From an uncultured Pseudomonas sp. (GTDB taxonomy: Bacteria > Pseudomonadota > Gammaproteobacteria > Pseudomonadales > Pseudomonadaceae), in contig NZ_CAJYDW010000006.1 of assembly GCF_913774235.1 (NCBI RefSeq), positions 248,001 through 312,000 on the forward strand: a stretch of 64,000 nt of DNA, in the 5' to 3' direction. Numbering within the stretch: the stretch's first letter is position 1; every line of letters starts with the position of its first letter. Shown here piece by piece: positions 1 through 9,905 of the stretch. The translations under genes were made by a program, and so were the position numbers. The notes beneath the pieces were generated by a model. That model worked only from the letters and a program-made list of their open reading frames with translations. It did no database searches and was not told where the DNA came from.

Positions 1-1280
<1,280 letters not shown>

Positions 1281-1318
1281 CGCGCTAGGACACCAACGGT
1301 TCGGGAATCGATTTACTT

Positions 1319-1337
1319 GAGAATGGCTATCAACTTA
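1319..1337 (+). promoter_or_regulatory. candidate Fur box before siderophore receptor
   Basis: The 19-mer GAGAATGGCTATCAACTTA matches the Fur consensus GATAATGATAATCATTATC at 11 of 19 positions, including the GA-AATG and ATCA blocks. It lies 41 nt before the receptor start, where an iron-repressible operator is expected. The match is moderate, so this rests partly on gene context. Confidence 0.4.
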
Positions 1338-1377
1338 GAATCGCCGACCCTCCCCTTCCCACCCATCGAGACCGCCC

Positions 1378-3504
1378 TTGAACACCCAGCCCAGAGCCTT
1401 GCGCCGCTTCGCTCCCTTCGCCCTCAGCACCCTGGCCCTGGCGACCAGTTCCGGCCTGCTGGCGGCAGAGAGCACCACTCTCGCCCCGATGGACATTTCC
1501 ACCACGGCCAGCGAGGCGGACGACAGCTATCGGGCGACCACCGCCTCCACGGCGAGCAAGAGCGAGGTGCCGCTCAAGGAAGAAGCCCAGTCGGTGCAGA
1601 CCGTGACCCCGCAGTTGATCCACGACTACGAGGTACGCACCCTGGACGACGCCTCGAAATTCGTCAGCGGCGTGACCCAGAGCAACACCCTGGCTGGCAC
1701 CAAGGACGCCTTCGTTAAGCGCGGCTTCGGCACCAATAACGACGGTTCGATCTTCCGTGATGGGGTGCGCTCGAACCTCTCGCACAACTTCGATGCTACC
1801 GCCGAGCGCGTGGAAGTCCTGAAAGGCCCCGCCTCGCTGCTTTATGGCGCCCTGGAGCCGGGCGGCCTGATCAACGTGGTCAGCAAGCAGCCGCAATACC
1901 AGCAGCGCACCACCCTGAGCGGCTCGGCCTATAGCGAAGGCGGCGGCAACCTCGGCCTGGACACCACCGGCCCGCTGGGTGACAGCGGCTTCGCCTATCG
2001 ACTGATCGCCGAGCGCCAGAGCGAAGACTACTGGCGCAACTACGGCGTGGACCAGCACACCCTGGTGGCGCCGTCGCTGTCCTGGACCGGCGAGCGTGCC
2101 AGCCTGACCCTGGCCTATTCCTACAACGACTACACCGGTCCGGTGGATCGCGGGACGGTGTTCGTCAATGGGCATCCGAGCAGCGCCAGCTACGGCAAGC
2201 GCCTCGACGAGAAGTGGGCGAAGAGCGAAGGCATCACCGAAACCGCCAGTGCCCGTTTCGAGTACCAGCTCAGCGACGACTGGAAGACCCGCCTGACCTA
2301 TGCCTGGAACAACGACCGCTACAGCCTGGACTTCGCCCAACCCGTCTCCCTCGCGGCCAATGGCAATCTGCTGCGGGTCGCCAATGGCGCCGACTACGAC
2401 TACGAGACCACCTACGCCAGCTGGGACTTCATCGGTCGCCAGGACCTTTTCGGCCAACGCCATGACCTGCTGTTGGGCGTCGATCACGAAGACAACGACC
2501 AATTCCGCGGCAATACCTACCGCAACAATAATGCCTCGCGGCGCAACCTCAATATCAATGCGCCGGTGTACGGCAATCTGGCGCCGCCCAGCCTGCTGAG
2601 CACCACCCAGAGCGACCAGGACAGCAACCTGAAATCCACCTCGCTCTACGTCAAGGACAATTGGCACCTGAACGATCGCTGGATTCTGGTGCTGGGCGGG
2701 CGCTACCAGACCTTCGAGCAATACAGTGACCAGGGTCTGGGCCGGGACTACGTGGTCAACCTGGACAAGCGCGATCACGCGGCCGTGCCCCTCGCGGGCT
2801 TGGTGTTCCAGGCGACCGATACGCTGTCGCTGTATGGCAATTACAGTCGTTCCTTCGTGCCGAACACCACCGTCGACGACCGCGGCAATACCTTCGATCC
2901 CGAAGAAGGCCGTAGCTTCGAAGTAGGTGCCAAATACGACCTGACGCCTGGCCTGAACCTGAACGTGGCGCTCTACGACATCGAGAAGAAGAACGTGGTG
3001 ACCACCAGCACCGTCGGTGGCGTGAGCATCAGCCAGGCCGCCGGCAAGGTCGGTTCGCAAGGCCTGGAAGTTGACCTCACCGGTCGTCTGGCCGAGCGCT
3101 GGGACATCGTCGCCACCTATGCCTACGACCACACCGAGGTACTCGACGACCCGGCCAACGAGGGCAATCGCCTGCCCCAGGCGCCCAAGCACAGCGGCAG
3201 CCTCTATCTGACCCATCACCTGCTGGTACCGTCCAACCTCGGCGGGTGGCATGTCGGCGGTGGCGCCCGCTACGTCGGCGAACGCGCTGGCGACCCGGCC
3301 AACAGCTTCTACATGAGCAGCTACACCGTGGCCGATGCCTTCCTGCGCTGGGACTTGCCGGTGACCGGCTACCAGACCCGGTTGCAGCTGAACGTCGACA
3401 ACCTGTTCGACAAACAGTACTACCCGTCGAGCGCCAACAGCCCGCTGCAGGTCAGCGTCGGCGAGCCGCGCACGGCGCGGTTGAGTGCCACGGTCAGCTT
3501 CTGA
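1378..3504 (+). CDS. TonB-dependent siderophore receptor
   Basis: Outer-membrane gated channel importing a ferric siderophore, energised by TonB-ExbBD. The 708-residue product has a signal peptide (about residues 1-30, hydrophobic ALSTLALATSSGLLAAE). The plug domain begins near residue 63 (EAQSVQTVTPQLIHDYEVRTLDDASKFVSGV) with the LKGPASLLYG-EPGGLINVVSKQP segment typical of siderophore receptors. The beta-barrel ends in the C-terminal phenylalanine (ATVSF) needed for outer-membrane assembly. No FecA-type N-terminal signalling domain is present, so it is probably not paired with an ECF sigma factor. The only in-frame start next to the signal peptide is TTG at 1378, with no strong ribosome site. 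The ABC importer genes downstream support iron uptake. The actual siderophore cannot be told. Confidence 0.92.
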   Translation: MNTQPRALRRFAPFALSTLALATSSGLLAAESTTLAPMDISTTASEADDSYRATTASTASKSEVPLKEEAQSVQTVTPQLIHDYEVRTLDDASKFVSGVTQSNTLAGTKDAFVKRGFGTNNDGSIFRDGVRSNLSHNFDATAERVEVLKGPASLLYGALEPGGLINVVSKQPQYQQRTTLSGSAYSEGGGNLGLDTTGPLGDSGFAYRLIAERQSEDYWRNYGVDQHTLVAPSLSWTGERASLTLAYSYNDYTGPVDRGTVFVNGHPSSASYGKRLDEKWAKSEGITETASARFEYQLSDDWKTRLTYAWNNDRYSLDFAQPVSLAANGNLLRVANGADYDYETTYASWDFIGRQDLFGQRHDLLLGVDHEDNDQFRGNTYRNNNASRRNLNINAPVYGNLAPPSLLSTTQSDQDSNLKSTSLYVKDNWHLNDRWILVLGGRYQTFEQYSDQGLGRDYVVNLDKRDHAAVPLAGLVFQATDTLSLYGNYSRSFVPNTTVDDRGNTFDPEEGRSFEVGAKYDLTPGLNLNVALYDIEKKNVVTTSTVGGVSISQAAGKVGSQGLEVDLTGRLAERWDIVATYAYDHTEVLDDPANEGNRLPQAPKHSGSLYLTHHLLVPSNLGGWHVGGGARYVGERAGDPANSFYMSSYTVADAFLRWDLPVTGYQTRLQLNVDNLFDKQYYPSSANSPLQVSVGEPRTARLSATVSF

Positions 3505-3515
3505 CCTGGGCGTTC

Positions 3516-3549
3516 CCTCACCCCAACCCTCTCCCAGGGGGAGAGGGGG
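3516..3549. repeat. short intergenic palindrome, CCCTCACCCCAACCCTCTCCC family
   Basis: One copy of the CCCTCACCCCAACCCTCTCCC...GGGAGAGGGG repeat that recurs at 8892, 29611-29780, 45902, 52960, 53254, 53482 and 57300-57580. It lies between the receptor stop and the terminator. Confidence 0.75.
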
Positions 3550-3633
3550 CGGAATGGAGCACGACGGTTGGCACGGTGCTCCAGGCCAGTTCGCTGACGA
3601 GTGCCAGCCAGGCGGCAATGCTCTATCCTAGCC

Positions 3634-3673
3634 GCCCCGCCAGGGGGCCCCGGCCCTCGTGGCGGGGCTTTCT
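3634..3673 (+). terminator. rho-independent terminator after receptor gene
   Basis: Perfect 9-bp stem GCCCCGCCA (3634-3642) / TGGCGGGGC (3660-3668) with a GC-rich 17-nt loop, followed by TTTCT. It ends the receptor transcript 20 nt before the ABC operon start, so the importer is transcribed by read-through or by its own promoter. Confidence 0.65.
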
Positions 3674-3692
3674 ATGTCAGCCAGTGGCCCCC

Positions 3693-4637
3693 ATGCTCGA
3701 TCGTCGTGCCTTCATTCAGTTCGCCAGTTGCACCGCACTGCTCGCCGGGCTGCCTGGCCGGGCGCTGGCGCGTACGGTGCTCGCTGACGGCAAGTTTCCG
3801 CGGCAGGTGGAGCATATGGCGGGCAGCACCACCCTACTGCGCGAGCCGCGGCGGATCGCGGTGATCTCCACCGGCCAGCTGGACGCCGCCCTGAGCCTGG
3901 GCGTGGTGCCCGCCGGCAGCAGTCGCGTGGACAACCGGGAACTGGCGCCGGCCTATCTACGTGCGGCCTACGCCGAGCGGGCCGGCGAGCTGGAGGCTAT
4001 GGTCGACCTGGGCAGTCGCCAGGCGCCGGACCTGGAAGCCCTGGCGCGGCTGGCGCCGGATCTCATCGTGCTCAATCGGACCGTCTTGCGTGGGGGTGGC
4101 TTCGAGCTGTTCTCGCGCATCGCCCCGACCGTCGTGGCCCGCGGCACCGGCGGCAACTGGCGACCGGACTTCCTGCTGCTGGCCGACGCCCTGGGGCGTC
4201 GCGAGCAGGCCGAGGGGCAACTCGCAACGCTGGATCGTCAGCTCACCGGCATCGCCCAACGCCTCGCCGCCCAACCGCCCTCCGCTTCCCTGCTGTTTTC
4301 CAGCGGCGCTCGCCTGCGCCTGATGGGCGTGGACTCCTTTGCCGGCGGTCTGCTGCAGGCCATGGGCTTGACCCGTCCGGCTGCGCAGCGCTTCAAAGGC
4401 ACCTCGCGCGACGTGAGCGCCGAGTTGCTGGACCTGGCCGACGCCGACTGGCTGTTCTACGCCGAGCAGGGCACCGCCCTGGCCAGCCTGGCGCGGCAGC
4501 CACTGTGGCCACGACTGGAAGCGGTGCGCCAGGCACGGGCGATCCGGGTGGATACCGATGCCTTCTATCTCAACGCCGGCCCGGTCGCGGCGCGCCAGGT
4601 GGTGACCACCGTGGCCAGCGCCCTGGGGGTGGCATGA
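3693..4637 (+). CDS. iron-siderophore ABC transporter substrate-binding protein (FhuD/FepB type)
   Basis: Periplasmic protein that takes the ferric chelate from the outer-membrane receptor to the inner-membrane permease. It has 314 residues, normal for class III binding proteins. The N-terminus MLDRRAFIQFASCTALLAG...GRALA looks like a Tat signal (RR-x-F, AxA cleavage near residue 27). The body reads PRRIAVISTGQLDAALSLGVVPAG and LARLAPDLIVLNRTV, typical of the periplasmic-binding-2 fold. ATG at 3693 is chosen because the signal peptide starts there; the open frame further upstream runs through the terminator. The stop overlaps the next start (ATGA), indicating translational coupling. A B12 role is less likely because no cobalamin riboswitch is seen upstream. 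Confidence 0.88.
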   Translation: MLDRRAFIQFASCTALLAGLPGRALARTVLADGKFPRQVEHMAGSTTLLREPRRIAVISTGQLDAALSLGVVPAGSSRVDNRELAPAYLRAAYAERAGELEAMVDLGSRQAPDLEALARLAPDLIVLNRTVLRGGGFELFSRIAPTVVARGTGGNWRPDFLLLADALGRREQAEGQLATLDRQLTGIAQRLAAQPPSASLLFSSGARLRLMGVDSFAGGLLQAMGLTRPAAQRFKGTSRDVSAELLDLADADWLFYAEQGTALASLARQPLWPRLEAVRQARAIRVDTDAFYLNAGPVAARQVVTTVASALGVA

Positions 4638-5674
4638 CCCAGCCGGCCTGCTCCGCGCCCGTCGTCCGCCGCACCTCCTTCGCCCGTGGTGGCCTGGTGC
4701 TGGTCCTGCTGCTGATCGCCCTGGCGTTGGCGGTGGTGACGAGCCTGGGCCTAGGTGCGCGACCGCTGTCGGCCACCCATATCCTGCAGTTGCTCTTCGC
4801 GCCCGACGACTCCAAGGACGCCCTGGTGCTCTGGGACCTGCGCCTGCCGCGTACCCTGCTCGGACTGCTGGTCGGCGCCGCGCTAGGACTGGCCGGCGCG
4901 CTGATGCAGGCACTGACGCGCAATCCCCTGGCCGATCCCGGTCTGCTGGGAATCAATGCCGGGGCCGCTTTCGCGGTGGTGGCGGGCTTGTCGCTGGTGG
5001 GGCTGGACGACGCCCCCACGCGCCTGGCCTGCGCCCTGCTGGGTGCGACCCTGGCCGCCGGCCTGGTCTATCTGCTCGGCGGCAGCGCTCCGGCCCGCGG
5101 CCAGCCGCTGCGGCTGGTCCTGGCTGGCATCGCCCTCAGCGCCAGCCTCCATGCCTGCACCGGCATCATCACCCTGTTCGACAGCGCCGTATTCGACAGC
5201 TACCGCTTCTGGGCGGTGGGCGCCCTGAGCGGCCAGACGCCCGGGGGCGCCCTGGCCATCCTGCCGCTGCTGCTGATCGGCCTGCTGCTGGGCCTGCCCC
5301 TGGGTGGTCGCCTCAATGCCCTGGCCCTGGGCGACGACCTGGGCCGCGCCCTCGGCGCCAAGCCGGGGCAGGTGCGCCTGCTGGCCTTCGTCGCCATAGT
5401 ACTGCTGTGCGGCGCCGCCACGGCGGTGGCCGGCCCTATCGGCTTCCTCGGCCTGGTGGTGCCCCACGCCCTGCGCCTGCTGGTGGGCGCCGATTGGCGC
5501 TGGATCCTGGCGCTGGCGCCCCTGGCCGGCGCCAACCTGTTGCTGCTGGCCGACACCCTGGGCCGCCGCATGGCGTTGCCGGGAGAGCTGGAGGCCGGGA
5601 TCGTCTGCGCCCTGCTCGGCACCCCGGTGCTGCTGGCGCTGGTCATCCGCGCGGCAAGGCGGGTGCGTCCTTGA
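4634..5674 (+). CDS. FecCD-family iron ABC transporter permease (FepD type)
   Basis: Inner-membrane permease subunit, 346 residues, about nine to ten hydrophobic segments. The family signature LRLPRTLLGLLVGAALGLAGALMQALTRNPLADPGLLGINAG is present. So are the ATPase-contact loop ALGDDLGRALGAKPGQ and the GPIGFLGLVVPHALRLLVG motif. ATG at 4634 overlaps the upstream stop by 4 nt. It forms a heterodimer with the following permease. Confidence 0.92.
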   Translation: MTQPACSAPVVRRTSFARGGLVLVLLLIALALAVVTSLGLGARPLSATHILQLLFAPDDSKDALVLWDLRLPRTLLGLLVGAALGLAGALMQALTRNPLADPGLLGINAGAAFAVVAGLSLVGLDDAPTRLACALLGATLAAGLVYLLGGSAPARGQPLRLVLAGIALSASLHACTGIITLFDSAVFDSYRFWAVGALSGQTPGGALAILPLLLIGLLLGLPLGGRLNALALGDDLGRALGAKPGQVRLLAFVAIVLLCGAATAVAGPIGFLGLVVPHALRLLVGADWRWILALAPLAGANLLLLADTLGRRMALPGELEAGIVCALLGTPVLLALVIRAARRVRP

Positions 5675-6684
5675 GTCGTCATCGCTTCGCCCCGCGGCGT
5701 TCGGCCCGCTTCAAGGCCTGCCTCTTGCTGCTTCTGCTGGGGGTGGTCGGCATCGGCGCCCTGACCCTCACCGGCGGCGCCTTCGCCCCGGCGCCCCATC
5801 GGGTGATGACCACTCTGCTGGGCCACGGCGATGCCCTCGCCCGCCTGATCCTGCTGGACCTGCGCCTGCCGCGGCTGCTGGCGGCCTTCGGCGTCGGCGC
5901 CGCGCTGGCGGCCAGTGGTGCCATTTTCCAGCGACTGGCGCGCAATCCGCTGGCCAGCCCGGACCTGGTGGGCTTCACCGTCGGCTCGGCCAGCGGTGCC
6001 CTGATCACCCTGCTCTGGCTGCAACTGGGCGGCGCGGCGCTGATGCTCGGCGCCCTCACCGGTGGCCTGCTGGCCGCCGTGCTAGTGGCCGGACTCGCCG
6101 CTCTGGCCGGCATTCGCGGCGAGCGGCTGATCCTGCTCGGCATCGCCATCAGCGCCCTGCTCGCCTCGCTCAACGAATACCTGCTGACCCGCGCCGAACT
6201 GGACGAAGCCCAGGAAGCCCGGCTCTGGCTGTTCGGCAGCCTGGACGGCATGACCTGGAGCCGTACCCTCACCCTGCTCGCCGGCTGCCTGCTGCTCCTG
6301 CCCCTGGCGGCGCTGCTGGCCCGGCGCCTGCGCCTGCTGGAGCTGGGTGACGACCTGGCTCGCGCCCTGGGCCTGCCGGTGCTGCGTAGCCAGAACCTGC
6401 TGCTGGCGGTGGCGGTAGCCCTGGCCGCCCTGGCCATCGCCACCGCCGGGCCCATAGGTTTCGTCGCCCTGGCGGCGCCCCAGTTGGCGCGCCGCCTGAC
6501 CCGCAGTACCGACCTCGGCATCCTGGCGCCCGCGCTGCTCGGCGCCTGTCTCACCGCCCTGGCCGACCTGCTGGCCCAGCGGCTGCTGGCGCCCTTCCAG
6601 ATTCCGGTCGGGTTGCTCACCGGCGCCCTGGGCGGCCTCTATCTGATCTTCCTGCTGAGCCGCGAATGGCGGCGGACCTCATGA
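5671..6684 (+). CDS. FecCD-family iron ABC transporter permease (FepG type)
   Basis: Second permease subunit, 337 residues, paralogous to its neighbour: LRLPRLLAAFGVGAALAASGAIFQRLARNPLASPDLVGFTVGS, coupling loop LELGDDLARALGLP and GPIGFVALAAPQLARRL. The likely start is TTG at 5671, overlapping the upstream TGA (TTGA), the same coupling geometry as the other junctions. The frame is open further 5' but would overlap the upstream permease by some 260 nt. The end overlaps the ATPase start by 4 nt. Confidence 0.9.
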   Translation: MSRHRFAPRRSARFKACLLLLLLGVVGIGALTLTGGAFAPAPHRVMTTLLGHGDALARLILLDLRLPRLLAAFGVGAALAASGAIFQRLARNPLASPDLVGFTVGSASGALITLLWLQLGGAALMLGALTGGLLAAVLVAGLAALAGIRGERLILLGIAISALLASLNEYLLTRAELDEAQEARLWLFGSLDGMTWSRTLTLLAGCLLLLPLAALLARRLRLLELGDDLARALGLPVLRSQNLLLAVAVALAALAIATAGPIGFVALAAPQLARRLTRSTDLGILAPALLGACLTALADLLAQRLLAPFQIPVGLLTGALGGLYLIFLLSREWRRTS

Positions 6685-7472
6685 GCCAAGACGCCTCCTC
6701 CAGTCGCCTCGCTGCCCACCGTCTCACCGTGGGCTATGGCGGCCTGCCGATCTGCGCCGATCTCGACGTGCGCCTGCCCGATGGGCGCTTCACCGTCATC
6801 ATCGGCCCCAACGGCTGTGGCAAGTCGACCCTGCTGCGCAGCCTGGCGCGGCTGATCCGCCCAAGTGCCGGCGAGGTACGGCTGGACGGTCGGCTGATCC
6901 AGGAGCTGCCGACCCGCGAGGTAGCGCGGCGCATCGGCCTGCTGCCGCAGAGCGCCGTGGCGCCTGAGGACATCCTGGTCAGCGACCTGGTCGCCCGCGG
7001 ACGCCATCCCCACCGCCAGGCCTTCGCCGGCTGGACGGATGCCGACGAGCGCGCGGTACAGCACGCTTTGGAAGCCACCAACACCCTGGAGCTCGCCGAG
7101 CGAGCGGTGGACAGCCTGTCCGGCGGCCAACGCCAGCGGGTGTGGATCGCCCTGGCGCTTGCCCAGGAGACGCCGCTGCTGCTGCTCGACGAACCCACCA
7201 CATTCCTGGACATAGCCCACCAGGTGGAGCTGATGGAGCTGCTCTGCCGGCTCAATCGCGAGGGTGGTCGTACCCTGGTGGCGGTGCTGCACGACCTCAA
7301 CCAGGCCTGCCGCTACGCCGACCACATCATCGCCCTTCGCGCCGGCCGCATCCTCGCCGAAGGCCCGCCGGTGGAGATCGTCACCCCCGAACTGATCGAG
7401 GCGCTGTACGGCCTCAGGTGTGCAGTGATCGAGAATCCTCTGGCGGGTACGCCGCTGGTGATTCCCTACTAG
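6681..7472 (+). CDS. iron-siderophore ABC transporter ATPase (FepC type)
   Basis: Cytoplasmic ATPase powering the FepDG-like channel, 263 residues. Walker A GPNGCGKST is at residues 42-50, the ABC signature LSGGQRQRV at about 146-154, Walker B LLLLDEP at about 166-172 and the switch His in VAVLHDLNQ. The start at 6681 (ATGA overlap) is preferred over ATG 6666, which lies inside the permease gene. The four genes 3693-7472 form one operon with every junction overlapped. Confidence 0.95.
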   Translation: MSQDASSSRLAAHRLTVGYGGLPICADLDVRLPDGRFTVIIGPNGCGKSTLLRSLARLIRPSAGEVRLDGRLIQELPTREVARRIGLLPQSAVAPEDILVSDLVARGRHPHRQAFAGWTDADERAVQHALEATNTLELAERAVDSLSGGQRQRVWIALALAQETPLLLLDEPTTFLDIAHQVELMELLCRLNREGGRTLVAVLHDLNQACRYADHIIALRAGRILAEGPPVEIVTPELIEALYGLRCAVIENPLAGTPLVIPY

Positions 7473-7596
7473 CTGGGCCCCGGAAAACGCTGCGCGGTTT
7501 TCCAGGCTACGGGTAGGGTGGACAACGGCGCAGCCTTGTCCACCACCCGCCTCATGCTTGTCGGACGACCCCGCAGGTGCTCCACTGGCAGCTCAG

Positions 7597-7604
7597 AACA
7601 ACAA
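7597..7604 (+). promoter_or_regulatory. A-rich Crc/Hfq-type motif before D-2-hydroxyacid dehydrogenase
   Basis: AACAACAA matches the AANAANAA catabolite-activity motif bound by Hfq/Crc in Pseudomonas mRNAs. It ends one nt before the CGGAG ribosome site (7606-7610) of the ATG at 7617, the position at which Crc/Hfq blocks translation. Binding is inferred. Confidence 0.45.
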
Positions 7605-7616
7605 CCGGAGCCCGCC

Positions 7617-8591
7617 ATGCATATCGTCATCCCCGACGACTACCAGCACGTCGTCGAAACCCTGGACTGCTATCCCCTGCTCCAGCGCGCCGGGCACCAG
7701 GTGACGCTCTACCACGACGCCGAGCGCGACCCCAGGGTGCTGGTGGAGCGCTTCCGCGATGCCGATGCCCTGGTGCTGACCCGCGAGCGCACCCGCATCG
7801 ACGCCGAGCTGCTGGCGCACCTGCCCCGCCTCAAGCTGATCAGCCAGACCGGCAAGGCCACCGCCCACCTCGATGTGGCGGCCTGCACCCACCGCGGGAT
7901 AGCGGTCTGCGAAGGCAGCGGTTCGCCGGTCTCCACCGCCGAGCTGACCTGGACGCTGATCCTCATGGCCCGCCGCAAGCTCAAGCCGGCCATCGATGCC
8001 CTCTATGCCGGGCGCTGGCAGGTCAATCTCGGCGAACGGCTGGACGGGCAGATCCTCGGCATCTGGGGCTACGGCAAGATCGGCCAGCGCCTGGCGCGCT
8101 ATGGCCAGGCCTTCGGCATGCCGGTGCTGGTCTGGGGCAGCGAAGCCTCGCGCGCCCGCGCCGAAGCCGACGGCCATCGCGCGGCGGCGAGCCAGGAGGC
8201 CTTCTTCACCGAGGCCGACGTCATCAGCCTGCACCTGAGATACAGCGAGCGCAGCCGCGGCTGCGTACGCGCCGAGGACCTGGCGCGGATGAAGAAGAGC
8301 GCCCTGCTGGTGAACACCGCCCGCGCCGGCCTGATCGAACCCGGCGCGCTGCTCACCGCCCTGGAACTGGGCCATCCCGGCCAGGCGGCCCTGGACGTCT
8401 TCGAGCAGGAACCCGTGGCCCCGGACGATCCCCTGCTCGCCCACCCGCAGGTACTCTGCAGCCCGCACCTGGGCTATGTGGAAAAGCACAGCTACGAACT
8501 CTATTTCGGCGAGGCCTTCGCCAACCTGGTGGGCTTCTTCAGCGGCGAACCGACCGGGCTGGCCAATCCGGAGGTGTTGGGCAAGGGATAA
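7617..8591 (+). CDS. D-2-hydroxyacid dehydrogenase family protein
   Basis: NAD(P)-dependent oxidoreductase of the D-isomer-specific 2-hydroxyacid dehydrogenase family, 324 residues, interconverting a 2-oxoacid and a D-2-hydroxyacid; the substrate is unknown. The Rossmann motif GYGKIG is at 151-156, with the catalytic triad Arg236 (NTARAG), Glu265 (VFEQEP) and His284 (SPHLG). Start ATG 7617 has a CGGAG site 6 nt upstream. It stands alone, separated by about 140 nt from the iron operon. An A-rich motif just before the ribosome site suggests catabolite repression. Confidence 0.9.
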   Translation: MHIVIPDDYQHVVETLDCYPLLQRAGHQVTLYHDAERDPRVLVERFRDADALVLTRERTRIDAELLAHLPRLKLISQTGKATAHLDVAACTHRGIAVCEGSGSPVSTAELTWTLILMARRKLKPAIDALYAGRWQVNLGERLDGQILGIWGYGKIGQRLARYGQAFGMPVLVWGSEASRARAEADGHRAAASQEAFFTEADVISLHLRYSERSRGCVRAEDLARMKKSALLVNTARAGLIEPGALLTALELGHPGQAALDVFEQEPVAPDDPLLAHPQVLCSPHLGYVEKHSYELYFGEAFANLVGFFSGEPTGLANPEVLGKG

Positions 8592-9033
8592 GGCTTGTCT
8601 AGGTTGGGCTGAGTAACGAAGTCCAACGCGAGATGCCTGGTCCTGTTGGGCTTCGGCGATGGAGCCGTCTCCGCCCAACCTCCAGCCAATACTCTCGTAC
8701 CACCGCGAAAAGTGGTGAATTCATCCGCGGCGCCAAGTCGCCCTCCGGAGGAATTGATAATCGCGGCCATGGGCCGCTCCTACAGCCTCCGCTATAACCC
8801 TAGGAGCAACTGTCTTATCGCTGTAGGGATACATCACGTAGCGTGGAAAACGGCGCAGCCTTTTCCACTGGAGACGTCGTGGCAAGAGGCGCCCTCACCC
8901 CAACCCTCTCCCGAGGTAAGAGGGGCTATCCGAGCAGGCGTCAAGTTCCATCAACCACGGCAAGATCAGGTTAAACCGGCGTGCCTCCTCCTGTAGGAGC
9001 GGTCGCTACGGCGCACCGGCATAGCCGCGATAG
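8592..9033. repeat. intergenic repeat cluster
   Basis: No gene is seen in these 440 nt. They hold a GTTGGGCT...GCCCAAC pair (about 8604-8680), a REP core TCGCGGCCATGGGCCGCTCC (8761-8780), and a GTGGAAAACGGCGCAGCCTTTTCCAC palindrome (about 8838-8868). A CCCTCACCCCAACCCTCTCCC unit (8892-8925) and a divergent REP half GTAGGAGCGGTCGCTACGGC (from 8993) follow. All recur elsewhere in the window. Confidence 0.8.
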
Positions 9034-9813
9034 CTACCCCGCCAGATACCGTCCGATCAGCGTCACACCCGACACCAGCACCAGCCAGGTCACCAGCCGG
9101 GTGAAGCGCTCCCGCGACAGGCGGCGCTGCAGGTGGCGACCGATCCAGCCGCCGAGCAGCATGGCTGGCAAGAGGCAGACGGCGAGCAAAATCAGGCTGC
9201 CATCGCTGTAGGCCCCGGCGATCAGCAGCAGGGCGATGCGGATGGAGGCGCTGCAGCCGATGAGGAAGCTCTGGGTGCCGCGGATGGCGTTCTTGTCCTG
9301 CAGGCGGCCATTGAGATAGAGCGCATAGAGGAAGCCGCCGCTGCCGAACAGGGCGCCGCACAGGCCACCCACGCCACCGGCGGGAATCGACCAGGCCGGC
9401 GCCAGTTGGCGAAAGCCCCTGGGCGACAGCAGGCTGTACGTCGAGTAGGCCACCACGAACAACCCGAGCCAGAGCATCAGCAGCCGCGCATCGGTACGCA
9501 TCAGCAAATAGGTACCCAGCGCCGCGCCCAGGAGCAGCATGGGCAGCAGCCGCCTGAGTTCGCGCCCGGCGATGGCGCGGCGATCCGGCAGCCAGTTATG
9601 GAAGGAAGCGAGGAAATCCAGCATCACCAGCAGGGGCACGATGCGCGACAGGGGCATCCAGCTGGTGAGCAGCGGGCCAGCGACCAGGGCGCTGCCGAAG
9701 CCGGCAACGCCAAAGATCAGATAGGCCAGGACCACGATGGCTTCGATGAACAGCCAGTCGAGCGGGCTGAAGGCGGGAATCAGAGCGGCGAGGGTTTCGA
9801 GCATGGGGCGCAT
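9034..9813 (-). CDS. TauE/SafE-family membrane permease (sulfite/anion exporter type)
   Basis: Inner-membrane protein, 259 residues, with about eight hydrophobic segments. FIEAIVVLAYLIFGVAGFGSALVAGPLL and the internally repeated GGVGGLCGALFGSGGFLYALYLNGRL are typical of the TauE/SafE family, which exports sulfite, sulfoacetate or similar small organic anions. The substrate here is unknown. Two starts are possible: ATG 9813 and ATG 9804. The second has a better-spaced GCAGGATG. No sulfur gene is adjacent, so context gives no help. Confidence 0.82.
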   Translation of the reverse strand: MRPMLETLAALIPAFSPLDWLFIEAIVVLAYLIFGVAGFGSALVAGPLLTSWMPLSRIVPLLVMLDFLASFHNWLPDRRAIAGRELRRLLPMLLLGAALGTYLLMRTDARLLMLWLGLFVVAYSTYSLLSPRGFRQLAPAWSIPAGGVGGLCGALFGSGGFLYALYLNGRLQDKNAIRGTQSFLIGCSASIRIALLLIAGAYSDGSLILLAVCLLPAMLLGGWIGRHLQRRLSRERFTRLVTWLVLVSGVTLIGRYLAG

Positions 9814-9905
9814 CCTGCGACAAGATGCCGCATTCTGCGCCCCGGCTGCCCCCTATGAAAACCGCCGGCCGCCCGCCTTCACGGCGACCGGCGCTCCAGA
9901 GCGGT

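Noticed and set aside
1330-3618. Long open frame antisense to the siderophore receptor
   Set aside because: High GC gives long antisense frames; the protein is low-complexity Gly/Ala/Val/His-rich, and the plus frame is a clear receptor.
3505-3692. Cobalamin riboswitch before the importer
   Set aside because: No B12-box-like sequence or typical leader length; the hairpin is better explained as a terminator.
3246-3692. N-terminal extension of the binding protein through the terminator
   Set aside because: It overlaps the receptor gene and lacks family sequence; the Tat-like signal begins at 3693.
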